Part shown: positions 1 through 10,634 of the stretch, one piece after another | Numbering within the stretch: position 1 is the first letter of the stretch | Layout of the letters: every line of letters begins with the position of its first letter | Assembly: GCA_947311845.1 (NCBI GenBank) | Contig: CAMZMU010000111.1 | Coordinates: 26,649,046-26,713,045 of the forward strand | Length of the DNA stretch: 64,000 bases | Origin: Poa pratensis | Lineage: Eukaryota; Streptophyta; Magnoliopsida; Poales; Poaceae | Reading direction: 5' to 3' | Program-made: the position numbers and the translations under genes | Notes under the pieces: generated by a model | What the model was told of the DNA's origin: nothing | What the model saw: only the letters and a program-made list of their open reading frames with translations | Databases searched by the model: none

Positions 1-29
1 GTTCTCTCTTACTTGCATCTCTCTGACAA

Positions 30-425
30 ATGAGGAGCTCGAGATGCTTGTCATTGGGTGCTGCGGTGATCTTGGTGTTGGTGCTGTCGACGGCCAGGAG
101 GCTGAAGCCATCCGGCTGGACGCAGAGACACGCGCATCAGTCAGCAGCAACAGCCAAATGGCCATCGATGTAAGTGGTTCTGAATCTCCACGTGGTTATC
201 TGAAACCCTGAATGCTGTGTACTTTCTGCAGATGCTAACGTGCTTGTGTTTCTTCAATGCAGAAACCTAACGAAGGTGTGGTCAAGGGTCCTGCTACAGC
301 TAGCTCGGTGAGCGAGACGAAGAGTGGCGTTGCCGCGGAAAGAAGTCAGGGCGGTGGCGCACAAGCTGCCGGAGTTCCACGAGGACTACTACGGTCCGAG
401 TGATCACGGCCCTAGGCATCACTGA
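30..425 (+). pseudogene. RGF/GLV/CLEL-like peptide precursor, frameshifted copy A
   Basis: This is the paralogue of the intact gene at 32722-33114. Exon 1 is 30-169 and exon 2 is 263-425, with a GTAAGT donor and a TGCAG acceptor in the same places as copy B. Exon 1 lacks one T after the signal-peptide region (near 83), and exon 2 has one extra G near 339, so the two shifts compensate. Between them the spliced reading frame meets a TGA at 309-311. The 3' end still encodes the same conserved 13-residue peptide motif, DYYGPSDHGPRHH. The gene therefore looks dead as a precursor, unless the two indels are sequence errors. The promoter lies outside the window. Confidence 0.8.
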
Positions 426-749
426 TCGAGGAAACATTTCTTTTCCGTTTGTTTTGTTTCTTTTTCATCTCTGGATGATCGATGTTTAGAACTGACTAGC
501 TAGGCTAGGTAGTCGCGGCGGCTGCAGGCTGCTATAGGTAGCTGGCAAAATCCATGTAAGCTCAAGCAATGGGGCATGATGATAACGTTGATGTATTAAC
601 TTCTTTTGCAACGCGATCAAGGTTCAATTTTCAAGCGACAGTCAGTGGCAGACGTTGTCCGTCATGCATGCATCGTATGGAACTGTTCACCTGTGTTGGC
701 TTGCAAACATTTCAGAGATATTACTCTATAACATACACATTGGATGTTA
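426..749. other. Downstream flank of peptide pseudogene, non-coding
   Basis: This stretch is the 3' flank of the copy A peptide gene and is shared with copy B (33115-33365, continuing at 44262). Near 713-719 lies the counterpart of the site where the large CACTA element inserted in copy B. I see no gene or structured element of its own. Confidence 0.6.
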
Positions 750-834
750 CTCTCTCCGTATCAAAATATAAGAAGTCTTATATTTTGATACGGAGGGAGT
801 AATGCAAAGTCTTATATTTTTGATACGGAGGGAG
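750..834. mobile_element. Stowaway-type MITE, copy A only
   Basis: The ends are CTCTCTCCGTATC and GATACGGAGGGAG, with TA on each side (748-749 and 835-836). The interior is a short stem of the AAAATATAAG type. The right end appears twice (791-800 and 825-834), so the element seems to carry a small terminal duplication. Copy B has the intact TA target at 44301-44302 with no insertion, which shows that the element arrived (or was lost from B) after the duplication. Confidence 0.85.
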
Positions 835-836
835 TA

Positions 837-2488
837 CTTCATATTGTACATCTTTTGTTGACACCGATGAGCAGATAATGTAGTTGCAAGACTCTCCTGA
901 CACTTATCGATCCAGAGGTTTGACAGAGACTTGTGGGTAAGTACATATACCAGTAAGCTGTCCAGCACTACGTAATGTACACTGCCGGTGGTTGATCTGA
1001 GGCGGTACGACCACACCAGTGGAAGTGTTGCCGGATATGCTGCAGTGGTGTTTGATAAGTACTGCTGTTACGTACTTTATGTCCAGGCAAGGACGGTGCA
1101 CTAAATATTATAACTCCACGTATGAGCAACAACTCTTTCTCATATGCTTAATGATAACTGGATGATTGATGGCCTTGAGCTAGCCACTTTGGGAAGGCAA
1201 GTGGTGTAGGTAAAGAATGTGGTTACATCACGTTCTTCTCAAGATATGCAAAAAAAATGAACTTGTAGATAAATGGGGAAAAGGGAACGGTACTGCTCGT
1301 GAAGGTCGATCCAGAAACTGATCTAGGGTTCCCGTCCCTCTCGCCGGCGAAGCTGATGGTCCTCCCGCCAGGAAGGTTTTTGTTCTTTTTAGGTTGTTTC
1401 AGTGTCTTTTGTGGGATAGTATTGGCAAGCAACAACATAAATTTAGAATAAGATCATCCCCATCGTATCATCGCTCGGTGGTGCGCCTAGCGCCTGCGGA
1501 GGGCGCGTGGTTGTGAGATCCAATCTGTTTTCGTATTCGTTCATGTTGTTCGTTCGTGTGGTTGCATGTTTGTCTCTTTCGATTTATGGTTGTCATCATT
1601 GGCAATGGTTGTTGCTCTGGTCTTTCGGGGCCTTAGCATGGCGACTTCCCGTTTGTCTACGACATGTTTTACCCTGCTCCGTGTGAGGGAGGGGTGAGGA
1701 CAGCGGCGCGCTTTCAGCTCGCTAAAGTGATGTCATCGCTAGTGTGGTCCGCAGGTCTATTTGTATTTTTTTTTTACTCTTAAAATTATTTGTACTATTG
1801 TTTGTGATCAATATATGGTTGACCTTTTTGCAAAAAAAGGGGGAGGAAGAGGAGGGGGGGGGGGGGGGGGGGGGGGGGGAGAGGTTCCGCATGAAGGAAA
1901 AAAAAAAAAGAGGAATAGGGGGCACCTATTTCTTTTTTTTCAGAAGAGAATCCTCAGCCTCTATGATGGTTGATAGTTGATACACAACCATTTTATTGAC
2001 ACCCAAAGTTATATAAGGTGAGAATAACCGATCTCACTTACGCAATACTAAGAGTGGCAACGAGGAGGGCCGGGGGACCTCTGGGTGACAACTTTTCGCC
2101 CCGCCCTTTCCCCCAGCTAATCCCCATCCCCGCTAGCCCCATCAAGCTTCATTAACCGAGGAAAGGCGAGCAGGTGCCCGGATGCAGCACACCGCGCTTG
2201 GAGTCGACCTGCCATGCCCATCACCTCCTATGCATGAACTCACCGCAATTGATGGAAGGTTACTGGCACGGAGATGTGGGTTGCGGTGCCGGCGAATGCT
2301 TGGTCTCCCTGCTCCTCACGATGGATGACCAGAGATTAGACGTTTGTCGGCGCCGGTGCGAGTCGGGGACTCGTAGTATGTGGAGCCACGATTTGCTGCG
2401 AGTGGGAATGGGCAGTGCGAACTTGGCGCCTGGGGCGTGGGTGAGGAATAAGTGGAGTGTGTGCGGGTCAGCCAAGGTTTGGTGTATA
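837..2488. other. Shared intergenic DNA with poly-G tract
   Basis: This block matches 44303-45951 in copy B. It contains a long poly-G run at about 1853-1879, preceded by A-rich sequence; copy B has a shorter G run near 45341-45353. Several short open frames exist on both strands, but they differ between the copies by frameshifts and show no recognisable motif. I regard the block as non-coding. Confidence 0.6.
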
Positions 2489-2664
2489 CTCCCTTCGTTC
2501 CACATTGTAAGATGTTTTATGTGTTCACATGCATGTCTAAATTCATACTAAAAAGATGTGCATATGCAGTTAACGTGTCCAAATACATGTGTGTTCATGT
2601 GCACTTAGAAAAGACTAAAACATCTTATATTGTGGAACGGAGTTATATTGTGGAACGGAGGGAG
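2489..2664. mobile_element. Stowaway-type MITE, present in both copies
   Basis: The ends are CTCCCTTCGTTCCACA and TGTGGAACGGAGGGAG with flanking TA (2487-2488 and 2665-2666). A related copy sits at the same place in copy B (45952-46127). This insertion predates the segmental duplication. The right end is partly duplicated (GGAACGGAG occurs twice) in both copies. Confidence 0.85.
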
Positions 2665-2765
2665 TATTAGATAGTTTTGTCACACTGCTATGTGGCGTTC
2701 CGGGTCCCTGTGGAGATGTGGGGGAGTCACGATTTACAATTTGGGTGTACATAGCATAAAAAAAA

Positions 2766-4035
2766 GGAAAAAAAGTCCAAAATAAACCTTCAACTTGTAG
2801 TCAAAAGATAAATTGAACCCTCAACTTTGAATCCCGGAAATTGACACTCTAAATTTGTCAATCCCGATCTATTTTAGACCCTATATCTGTTGAGCACCAG
2901 AAATACTACATTCCCAACCGGGATAACATGCTACTCTCACTGACGTTACGGTCCCACGTGTCATCTTCATCCCCTTGCTAGAGCATCCAATGAATCGATC
3001 GTTTATGGTAGCTATCTTGCCAAAGCAAAACCAAACGCAAGCGCATCTAGTTAGCTTTACTGAATCAAATCGCGGGAATCAACTTGTAATAAAGGTAAGC
3101 TCGAGCATGCTCTGCGCTGACGGGACGGATCTTGTTCCTGGACATATACGGCAGCAGTCACCGCGGCGTCGGACGAAACCGGGTGCCCTCTGCGCGTAAC
3201 CAGCGTGCCGCTCGTCGCTCATCGCGATAGCCCTCCGTGGCGGTCGAGGGCGCCCCTGAGGCCGAGCAACCTAGGAGGTCATTGGCAGCAGCCTGCGACT
3301 GAGGCTGCCGTCTCCGGCATCTCTCGTAGGCGCGCTTTGCCGAGTGGCAGAGCTGGCGGACCATATGCCGCCGCTTGAATTTCCTCCATGCCCGGACTCA
3401 ACTAGTACAGTACAGCAATCTGGAGCATGGTGCCACAGAACAAACCAAACCAATTCCAGCGAGGCTGCCATGTTCCGCATCATCTGACTTAACTGAATCA
3501 GAGGTCTTGAGACAGGAGAACTCGAATTCAGGATCGTGCCGGACGAGCTGGGCACGGCCATGGCAGGGAAAGATGGCGGGCTTCGATTCGCCTCGAGGTG
3601 TTTGGGGAGACCGGAGACGCCATCGCGGGATCTTGGGAAATTTGTGGCGACGCTGTCGAGCTCGGCGGCCAGCGTGCTAGAGCCTGACCTGCGAAGGGGA
3701 AGAACCGCGGGCGGCGCCATAGCGGCACGGGGCACACGAAGGCGGCGGCGTGCGCGCGCCACGGCGGCCCTCGCGTCTGGTTGTACGCTGCTACTGGTAC
3801 GGTGAATGTGACAAACTGGGAAGAAGGGGATGATATTATCACATGTGGGCCAGACTTGTTAGTGAGAATAACATGTTAGCCTGGTCGGGATTGTAGAATT
3901 CCTAGTGCCACCAAACAGGTTTAGGGTCTAAAATAGACCGGGATTGACAAGTTCAGATTGTCAATTTCAGGCATGAGAGGTTGAGGTTCGATTTATCTTT
4001 TATCTACAAGTTCAGGTTCGTTTTGGACTTTTTCC
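2766..4035. mobile_element. Mutator-like element with long terminal inverted repeats, unit 1
   Basis: The element begins GGAAAAAAAGTCC and ends GGACTTTTTCC. The first ~220 bases read as an imperfect inverted copy of the last ~220, including TCAATCCCG.TCTATTTTAGACCCTA-like stretches near both ends. The interior (about 3090-3800) is GC-rich. Long inverted repeats around a GC-rich core are typical of non-autonomous Mutator-like elements, and of Pack-MULEs that carry gene fragments. Copy B lacks it: the matching place is an A-rich site at 46215-46222. Flanking poly-A hides the expected 9-base target duplication. I did not recognise a captured gene. Confidence 0.6.
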
Positions 4036-4041
4036 AAAAAA

Positions 4042-5307
4042 GGAAAAAGTCCAAATAAACCTTCAACTTGTAGTCAAAAGATAAATTGAACCCTCAACTT
4101 TGAATCCGGAAATTGACACTCTAAATTTGTCAATCCGATCTTTTTAGACCCTATATCTGTTTGAGCACCAGAAATACTCATTCCCAACCGGGATAACATG
4201 CTACTCTCACTGACGTTACGGTCCCACGTGTCATCTTCATCCCCTTGCTAGAGCATCCAATGAATCGATCGTTTACTGGTAGCTATCTTGCCAAAGCAAA
4301 ACCAAACGCAAGCGCATCTAGTTAGCTTTACTGAATCAATCGCGGGGAATCAACTTGTAATAAAGGTAAAGCTCGAGCATGCTCTGCGCTGACGGACGGA
4401 TCTTGTCCTGGACTACCGGCAGCAGTCACCGCGGCGTCGGACGAAACCGTGTTGCCCTCTGCGCGTAACCAGCGTGCCGCTCGTCGCTCATCGCGATAGC
4501 CCTCCGTGGCGGTCGAGGGCGCCCCTGAGGCCGAGCAACCTAGGAGGTCATTGGCAGCAGCCTGCGACTGAGGCTGCCGTCTCCGGCATCTCTCGTAGGC
4601 GCCGCTTTGCCGACGTGGCAGAGCTGGCGGACCATATGCCGCCGCTTGAATTCCTCCATGCCCTGACTCAACTAGTACAGTACAGCAATCTGGAGCATGG
4701 TGCCACAGAACAAACCAAACCAATTCCAGCGAGGCTGCCATGTTCCGCATCATCTGACTTAACTGAATCAGAGGTCTTGAGACAGGAGAACTCGAATTCA
4801 GGATCGTGCCGGACGAGCTGGGCACGGCCATGGCAGGGGAAAGATGGCGGGCTTCGATTCGCCTCGAGGTGTTTGGGGAGACCGGAGACGCCATCGCGGG
4901 ATCTTGGGAAATTTGTGGCGACGCTGTCGAGCTCGGCGGCCAGCGTGCTAGAGCCTGACCTGCGAAGGGGAAGAACCGCGGGCGGCGCCATAGCGGCACG
5001 GGGCACACGAAGGCGGCGGCGTGCGCGCGCCACGGCGGCCCTCGCGTCTGGTTGTACGCTGCTACTGGTACGGTGAATGTGACAAACATGGGAAGAAGGG
5101 GATGATATTATCACATGTGGGCCAGACTTGTTAGTGAGAATAACATGTTAGCCTGGTCGGGATTGTAGAATTCCTAGTGCACCAAACAGGTTTAGGGTCT
5201 AAAATAGACCGGGATTGACAAGTTCAGATTGTCAATTTCAGGCATTGAGAGGTTGAGGTTCGATTTATCTTTTATCTACAAGTTCAGGTTCGTTTTGGAC
5301 TTTTTCC
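4042..5307. mobile_element. Mutator-like element, unit 2, head-to-tail with unit 1
   Basis: This is a second, nearly identical unit in the same orientation, separated from unit 1 by six A residues (4036-4041). It has the same GGAAAAAGTCC and GGACTTTTTCC ends. The units differ by scattered single-base indels, so open frames on both strands differ in length between them. A 253-codon frame on the minus strand and a 200-codon frame on the plus strand overlap in the GC-rich core; neither is conserved in unit 1, which argues against coding function. Confidence 0.6.
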
Positions 5308-5435
5308 AAAAAAAAAAAATTCCAAAAGCATATATCATCACATATTAATTTATGTGTGGGCTTTCGATTTCTCGAAAAATAGGGGCGCAACCACGAGACC
5401 TATAGGTGCTGCATGTGGTGGACCTGTCAGTACTG

Positions 5436-5450
5436 AATTACAGAGTACAC
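5436..5450. other. Probable Stowaway excision footprint
   Basis: Copy A reads TA-CAGAG-TA here (5439-5447). Copy B has a complete Stowaway at the matching place (46343-46465), flanked by single TA. Two TA copies separated by a few terminal-type bases (C at the left, GAG at the right) are what an excised mariner-type MITE leaves behind. Confidence 0.55.
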
Positions 5451-5477
5451 ATGAGCAATGGGTGAGTTGAGAACTGG

Positions 5478-6057
5478 AAGGATGGCAATGGGGCGGGTTC
5501 GGGCGGATATAGCAAAACCAGATCCAAATTCAAATCCATCAGCGTCACTATGGCCTGCCCACGAAAGTATCCATGGGTATGGATGTCGCCCCATATCCAA
5601 ACCCGCCGGATATCTGGATATCCTGGATATCCACGAGTAATACATCGGAGTATTACATCAACCATTTTTCAACCACAAGTATTTAACATATGTAGAATAT
5701 CAAACAATCACACCACAAAACACATAATCTCATCTCAATCTCACGGAACATAGCCAATACTTCTTATTACAAGTTTTCAACACAACAATGCATGCATTCA
5801 AAGGATATAGTAAAAGATAGCAGAAATGTAGTCTTGAATCTTGGATTATTGGAGCCTCATTCTCTCGTGGACATGTGAGTCCCACATGTCAGTCGGATAT
5901 TGGATATCCGTGGAGCAAAATCTTTGCCCGTGCCCACCCCATGAGTTACCGGATATCTGCCACATGAAATCCATGGACAAAAATGCCCACCAAACCCTTG
6001 TCCACCGGATCGGATATTCATGGATATGCAGCTCCATGGATAAAATTGCCATCCTTA
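5478..6057. mobile_element. hAT-like non-autonomous element, copy A only
   Basis: The ends are AAGGATGGCAAT and ATTGCCATCCTT, a 12-base inverted repeat. The flanks share AACTGG (5472-5477 and 6058-6063), and up to 6 of 8 bases match if an 8-base hAT-size duplication is assumed. Copy B has the single site (AACCGG, 46492-46497). The interior is rich in GGATATCC-type short palindromes and GGCGGGTTCGGG-type sequence next to the end. It encodes no transposase. Confidence 0.6.
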
Positions 6058-6060
6058 AAC

Positions 6061-6460
6061 TGGAGCGGAGCAGCTAAATGGGTTTTCTACTGTTCAGTTA
6101 GTAGATTAGTAGATGTGCTTTTGGTTGAGCGAGCTTTGGCTGCTCATTCTGGGATGAAAGAAGCACTAATTTTTTAATTATGCAGTTAGCAGCATACATC
6201 TTTTACCAATCGTCACATGTATATACATATGTACTGAATTTTTTCTGAAAAATAATCGGTGTACATCTGTACACCCATGTACCATGGAGGCTCCATTGAA
6301 GGAAGAGAGGACGAATGATTTTCTCCTCATCACAGAAACATCGTTTCTTATTCATTCAGTTAGATTTCCCTAGATTATCTTCCATCAATAACACCCTCCT
6401 ATATAAAAGCTACAGATTTTTTTTTATTTCAAAGTCAAATTTTGCTTTCAGGTGTATTTC
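6061..6460. other. Shared intergenic spacer
   Basis: This spacer matches 46494-46859 of copy B and has no gene that I can support. Its last three bases (TTC, 6458-6460) are the left target duplication of the CACTA element that follows. Confidence 0.6.
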
Positions 6461-6926
6461 CACTAGTACAGAACAGGGCACTAGTACCGGTTGTATTGGG
6501 CATTTAGTACCGGTTGTGCAACCGGTACTAAAAGGTCGGGACTAAAGGGGTAATCCTTTAGTACCGGTACCAAAATACAACCGGTACTAAAGGGTCTCCA
6601 CGTGGCGCAGACGCGCGCGACCCTGAGGACCTTTAGTACCGGTTTTTAATAAAAACCGGTACTAAAGGTTCCTGCTTTTTTTGCCCCCCGCTTATTTTTT
6701 CAGGGGGGTTTTGGTTTTCGGTTTTTTCTTTTCGCTTATTTTTCGGGGTTTAGGGTTTCTGTTTTTTTCCTTTTCGCTCATTTTTCAGGGTTTCGGAGGA
6801 GATCACGTATAAAGTACTGACTACACATATGAAATACTCATTACACATATAAAGTACTCTCTTTACATATAAAGTACTCATAATTACAATGGAGATCACG
6901 CTAACTAGTACATGCATGGAGGGAGT

Positions 6927-9900
6927 CTATTGTTCGACATAGTGGAATTCACCGAATTCATCTAGGACATGCGTCAGAATGAATCCCGCCATTCCTCGCA
7001 ATAGCTTTCACGCGGTTTTTTGGTAGGAGCTGGCTCCGCTTCCTTGACATCTTTAAAAGAAGGAGATCAAATCAGTTATGATCGGAACTAAACACAATTG
7101 ATGGTAGCAAAATAAAAGTGTGTATGATGTTTACGTACCTCTCGATTTCTTAACTATTGACTCTCTCATTGACCTCGTGTGAATATACTCGCAAACGTAG
7201 TATCCACATAGTTCCGTCCCCTGTGGTTGTAGCAGACACCACTATACAAGAATATAATTTAATCAAATAATAATCAAGAGAACGATAATGGTATTAGAAA
7301 GATACGCAGACCTAGATACGTAGTAGTACTTACTTTGTTAGCTTGAACTCCAGCTTCTGTTTCCATTCACCGCGTTCTTCCGCGATGAACCTTTTCCAAA
7401 CCCTGCCCGGAAAAGAAAATGAATTGAGGAGTTATTACTTATACTTTTGATATCCGGAAATGAACGAAAGTGGACGATATAGTGCGATTGAAATTACCTC
7501 TTGATCATTAGACGCACGCTTTTGTAATCATCTTGATCTTTCCTCATGAGTCCCAGACTTCAACTTGTCCTTCCTCGAGTCTAATGATTAGCAGAATGAA
7601 GTGGTACCTGCGCACATGTACATTTATATACGCAGGTATTCAGAACTCATCAATTACACTTAATATCGGGAAAGCAAAATAGAATGTGTACAAGACAGTA
7701 ACACTCACCCGAAGTTGTAAGGAAGAAGTATTTCCTTTTTGGTACTTTGTCGCTTAAAACATGTTAGCAAAGCTCCTCGTGTCCTTGGCATAATAAGGAT
7801 TTTCTATGGTCGCCACATTAACTTTATCCGGGTCAATGAACCCAATGTCCCAGATTCCTCCCATTCGGCATTCACGAATCTTCATTCTGCATAATAGCGT
7901 ACAAAAGAATGTTGTGAGGATAATTACAAGCAATGAACGAGCTGAACTATAAATAATTAAATTACACGAATAAATTACTTACAGACAATAGCAGCTGAGG
8001 ATAGATTTGTCGAGGGCAAGTTGATTGTACATCTGAAAAAGTTCGGAGAACGGAACCTGCACAGCATATTCTCGGAACAAGTGTTGTTCCTTAACTCCCG
8101 CCATGAGATATGTCTCCCTTCTTTTGCGGCGGTCATGTACCAGGTATGCAATTTATATAACTGTGTTGTTAGAGCACTCGGATTTTCGACCAGAGGCATC
8201 CCGAGTTCAAATTTATATTGAATTACTATCTCCGCTATGGGGAGACCTGTGTCGCCAATGACAACTTCTCCATGCTCGATTTCCCGAGTTCAGAAGGCAC
8301 AATGAGCGGGGCGATCGATTGTGCTTCTTGTTCTCCGAGCTGGGCAACTCCTTTCCCGCACGCTTTTTCTTCCTCCTTCTGTGAGGAAAGTACCTTGTCA
8401 ATACCTCGCTCATAGTCTGAACGGGACGACGGTGGAGGGCAATATATGTTGTCAACGGTGCGATCTTTTACCTCAGTTGGTATAGTCTTCAGAAGTTCCT
8501 TTATGGGGTCAAGTTTTGCCTCCAGTCTTTCCTTTTTTTTCTGTTCAAAAAAGGCTGCAGCCTTGCCTTGTGTCTCCTTCTAATTCCTCCATAGTCATCT
8601 CGCCTGCTAACTTCTCAGGAGCCTTGACTTCCTTGGTTTTTTTTGCACGTTTCTTGACAGGGGACGCCGTGAAAAGCTTCCGCTTTGTCAAACTACTAGT
8701 GGCGCAGCAGTCGGCTGACGGGAGGGCGCGGGCGATGGACTCGCGGTGGGGTCCCAATCGTCGGGGGAGGAGGGTGGACTTTGCTGTGGTGAATTTCTAA
8801 CCGGAGGAGTCGGTGGCCTTGGCGCCGAGTCTGGAAACTTGATTAAATTCTTCTTCCATAGAACGATACCAAGTTCGACATCTCCTAGTGTCTTCTCTCC
8901 TTCAGCTCCGGGAATTTCAAGCTCTATTGAGTTCATTCCCGGCATAATTTTCGTGACCCCGACACGAGCAAATCCAGCTGGAATCACACCAAAATGGAAG
9001 GTTGCTCCAGGTTGATGTGGTAAAGCATAGCCAGTCGCCACCGGACAAGTAATGTTCAACATTGGTGCATGTAACTCACAATTTGTCTTCTCCGTGATAT
9101 CATCCACGGGGTAGTGAGCCGCCGACGGTTCAGCAACTGGAGGAGTCGGTGGCCTTGGCGCAGGATCATCTTGTAGCTGCGTGGAACCCACGCTGCTTTT
9201 CTGCTGAGATGGGCAGGCATCGCCTGCAGGATCTTCTACTCGCAGTTGAGATTCCCTTGTCTTGGTAATGAGGCCAGTTGCTCCTGCACAACCTTCAACG
9301 AGCGTTCTAACGCAGTAACCCTGTCCGCCTCCTTCTTCTTACTTCTGCAATGTTTTCTGTAAGTTGCAGTGTCCTCCGGAAACCCTTCAAGAAAACCAAC
9401 CCCGCCTCCTCTAGCTCGACATCGTCCCCAGTGTTCTTTATTCCCGAGGGCGAGTGTCAGCTCGTCGTCCTCTCTATCGGGAACATATTTTCCCAACTTG
9501 ACTAGTTTATTGCTTTTTTTATCTTTTTTACGACTCTTGTAATTCTTCTCCTCCATTTTCCCTTTGCAACAATCCGCCCTGTTTCCATGTCCAACACTGC
9601 CCCATGCGCGAACAACCATAACTTGGACCTGTCGGGCCAGTCATCTGTCTCTGGAGTGATCCCTTTTTGACGCAGCTCGTTTTCATAGGATTCCCACTTA
9701 GGCACGGCAGTCTTGTAGCCACCTGAGCCCAAACGATGGAAATATTTCTTCTTCTTAGCATTCAACTTATTTTGGGTCGATCGGGCCACAGCGATGCCCG
9801 ATTTCCTATACGCCACAAATTCAGGCCAGTCATCTTTTATCTTCTCTAGACGTCCAGTGAATCTGGAGTTTCGTTCGCATATTTTCTCCACAAAGTTTTC

Positions 9901-10634
9901 TTCCAGTTGTTGAATTGCTCGGCCATCTTGCTAAGAGTCCACTCCTTGACTTTATTCTGCCTACTCGGTGGGAGATCTGCCGGTAGGCTGAAAGAACCAA
10001 TATCGACTCCCAAAGGGTATCTTTAATTCTTTGTCGAGAAATTTTGCGCCAATGTTCTTTTTCTTCGGCTCATTCCATTCTGCAACGGTGATCGGGACCA
10101 TGTCCCTTACAAGAACTCCGCATTGAGCTACATATTTAGTGCAGATTCCATCGGGTTTCTCCGGTTTGCCTTTATGCTAACTTCATCGATCGACAACTTT
10201 GCACCATCCGGCAGCTTTAACCCTTTGGCCGGGCCTCGTTTAGGGATTGAGTTAGATGATCCAGAGGGCTGAAAGAAAAATGTTTCGTTAATAAGTGCGC
10301 ATATAAATCAATTAATGCATCTAGCTAGTGATCAACAAGACTTAATTAATATATACCTTGCCGGAGTCGTTTTTAGCTAGTGATCCGGAGTTTTCTTCGG
10401 CGTCGTCGTCGTCGTCTCTGAAGTTTTGTAACTCAAGTCCCTCACCGGAGTCGTTCAAACATTTCGCGCTGAAATCTTCGGCGTCTTCTTCGTCGGATTC
10501 TTCTCCATCAGAATCTTCTCCGTCGGTATTGGGTCCGGCAGCGTCGTTAAATATTAGTTGTTGTATCGGTCTTCTTCGTCCAAATCTCGGATGAAGGGGG
10601 GGACATCGGCGATGATGGGGGCGTCGTCCTCCAT
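6927..10634 (-). pseudogene. CACTA-1 second gene: En/Spm Transposase_24-like region plus Ulp1-like protease
   Basis: Reading leftward, an acidic N-terminal exon (10634-10350, rich in D and E) is followed by a plant En/Spm-type region (about 10250-9500, with NWKKTLW-like and WPEFVAYRKS motifs). Next comes a DUF8039-like segment (about 9190-8690, with ATGYALP and PAGFARVGV), then a linker and a Ulp1/C48-type cysteine protease spread over several short exons (about 8200-6927). The segment at 8636-9493 is missing from CACTA-2. Lesions relative to CACTA-2 include a one-base loss near 10575 and another near 8114. At the site where CACTA-2 has a stop codon this copy still reads glutamine, and it keeps the last splice acceptor that CACTA-2 lost. 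The family role is inferred as transposition accessory or regulatory; a role for the protease is not established. Confidence 0.75.

Noticed and set aside
4328..5089. 253-codon minus-strand frame overlapping a 200-codon plus-strand frame
   Set aside because: It lies in the GC-rich core of a Mutator-like unit and is not kept in the near-identical neighbouring unit, where single-base indels break it. No motif is seen.
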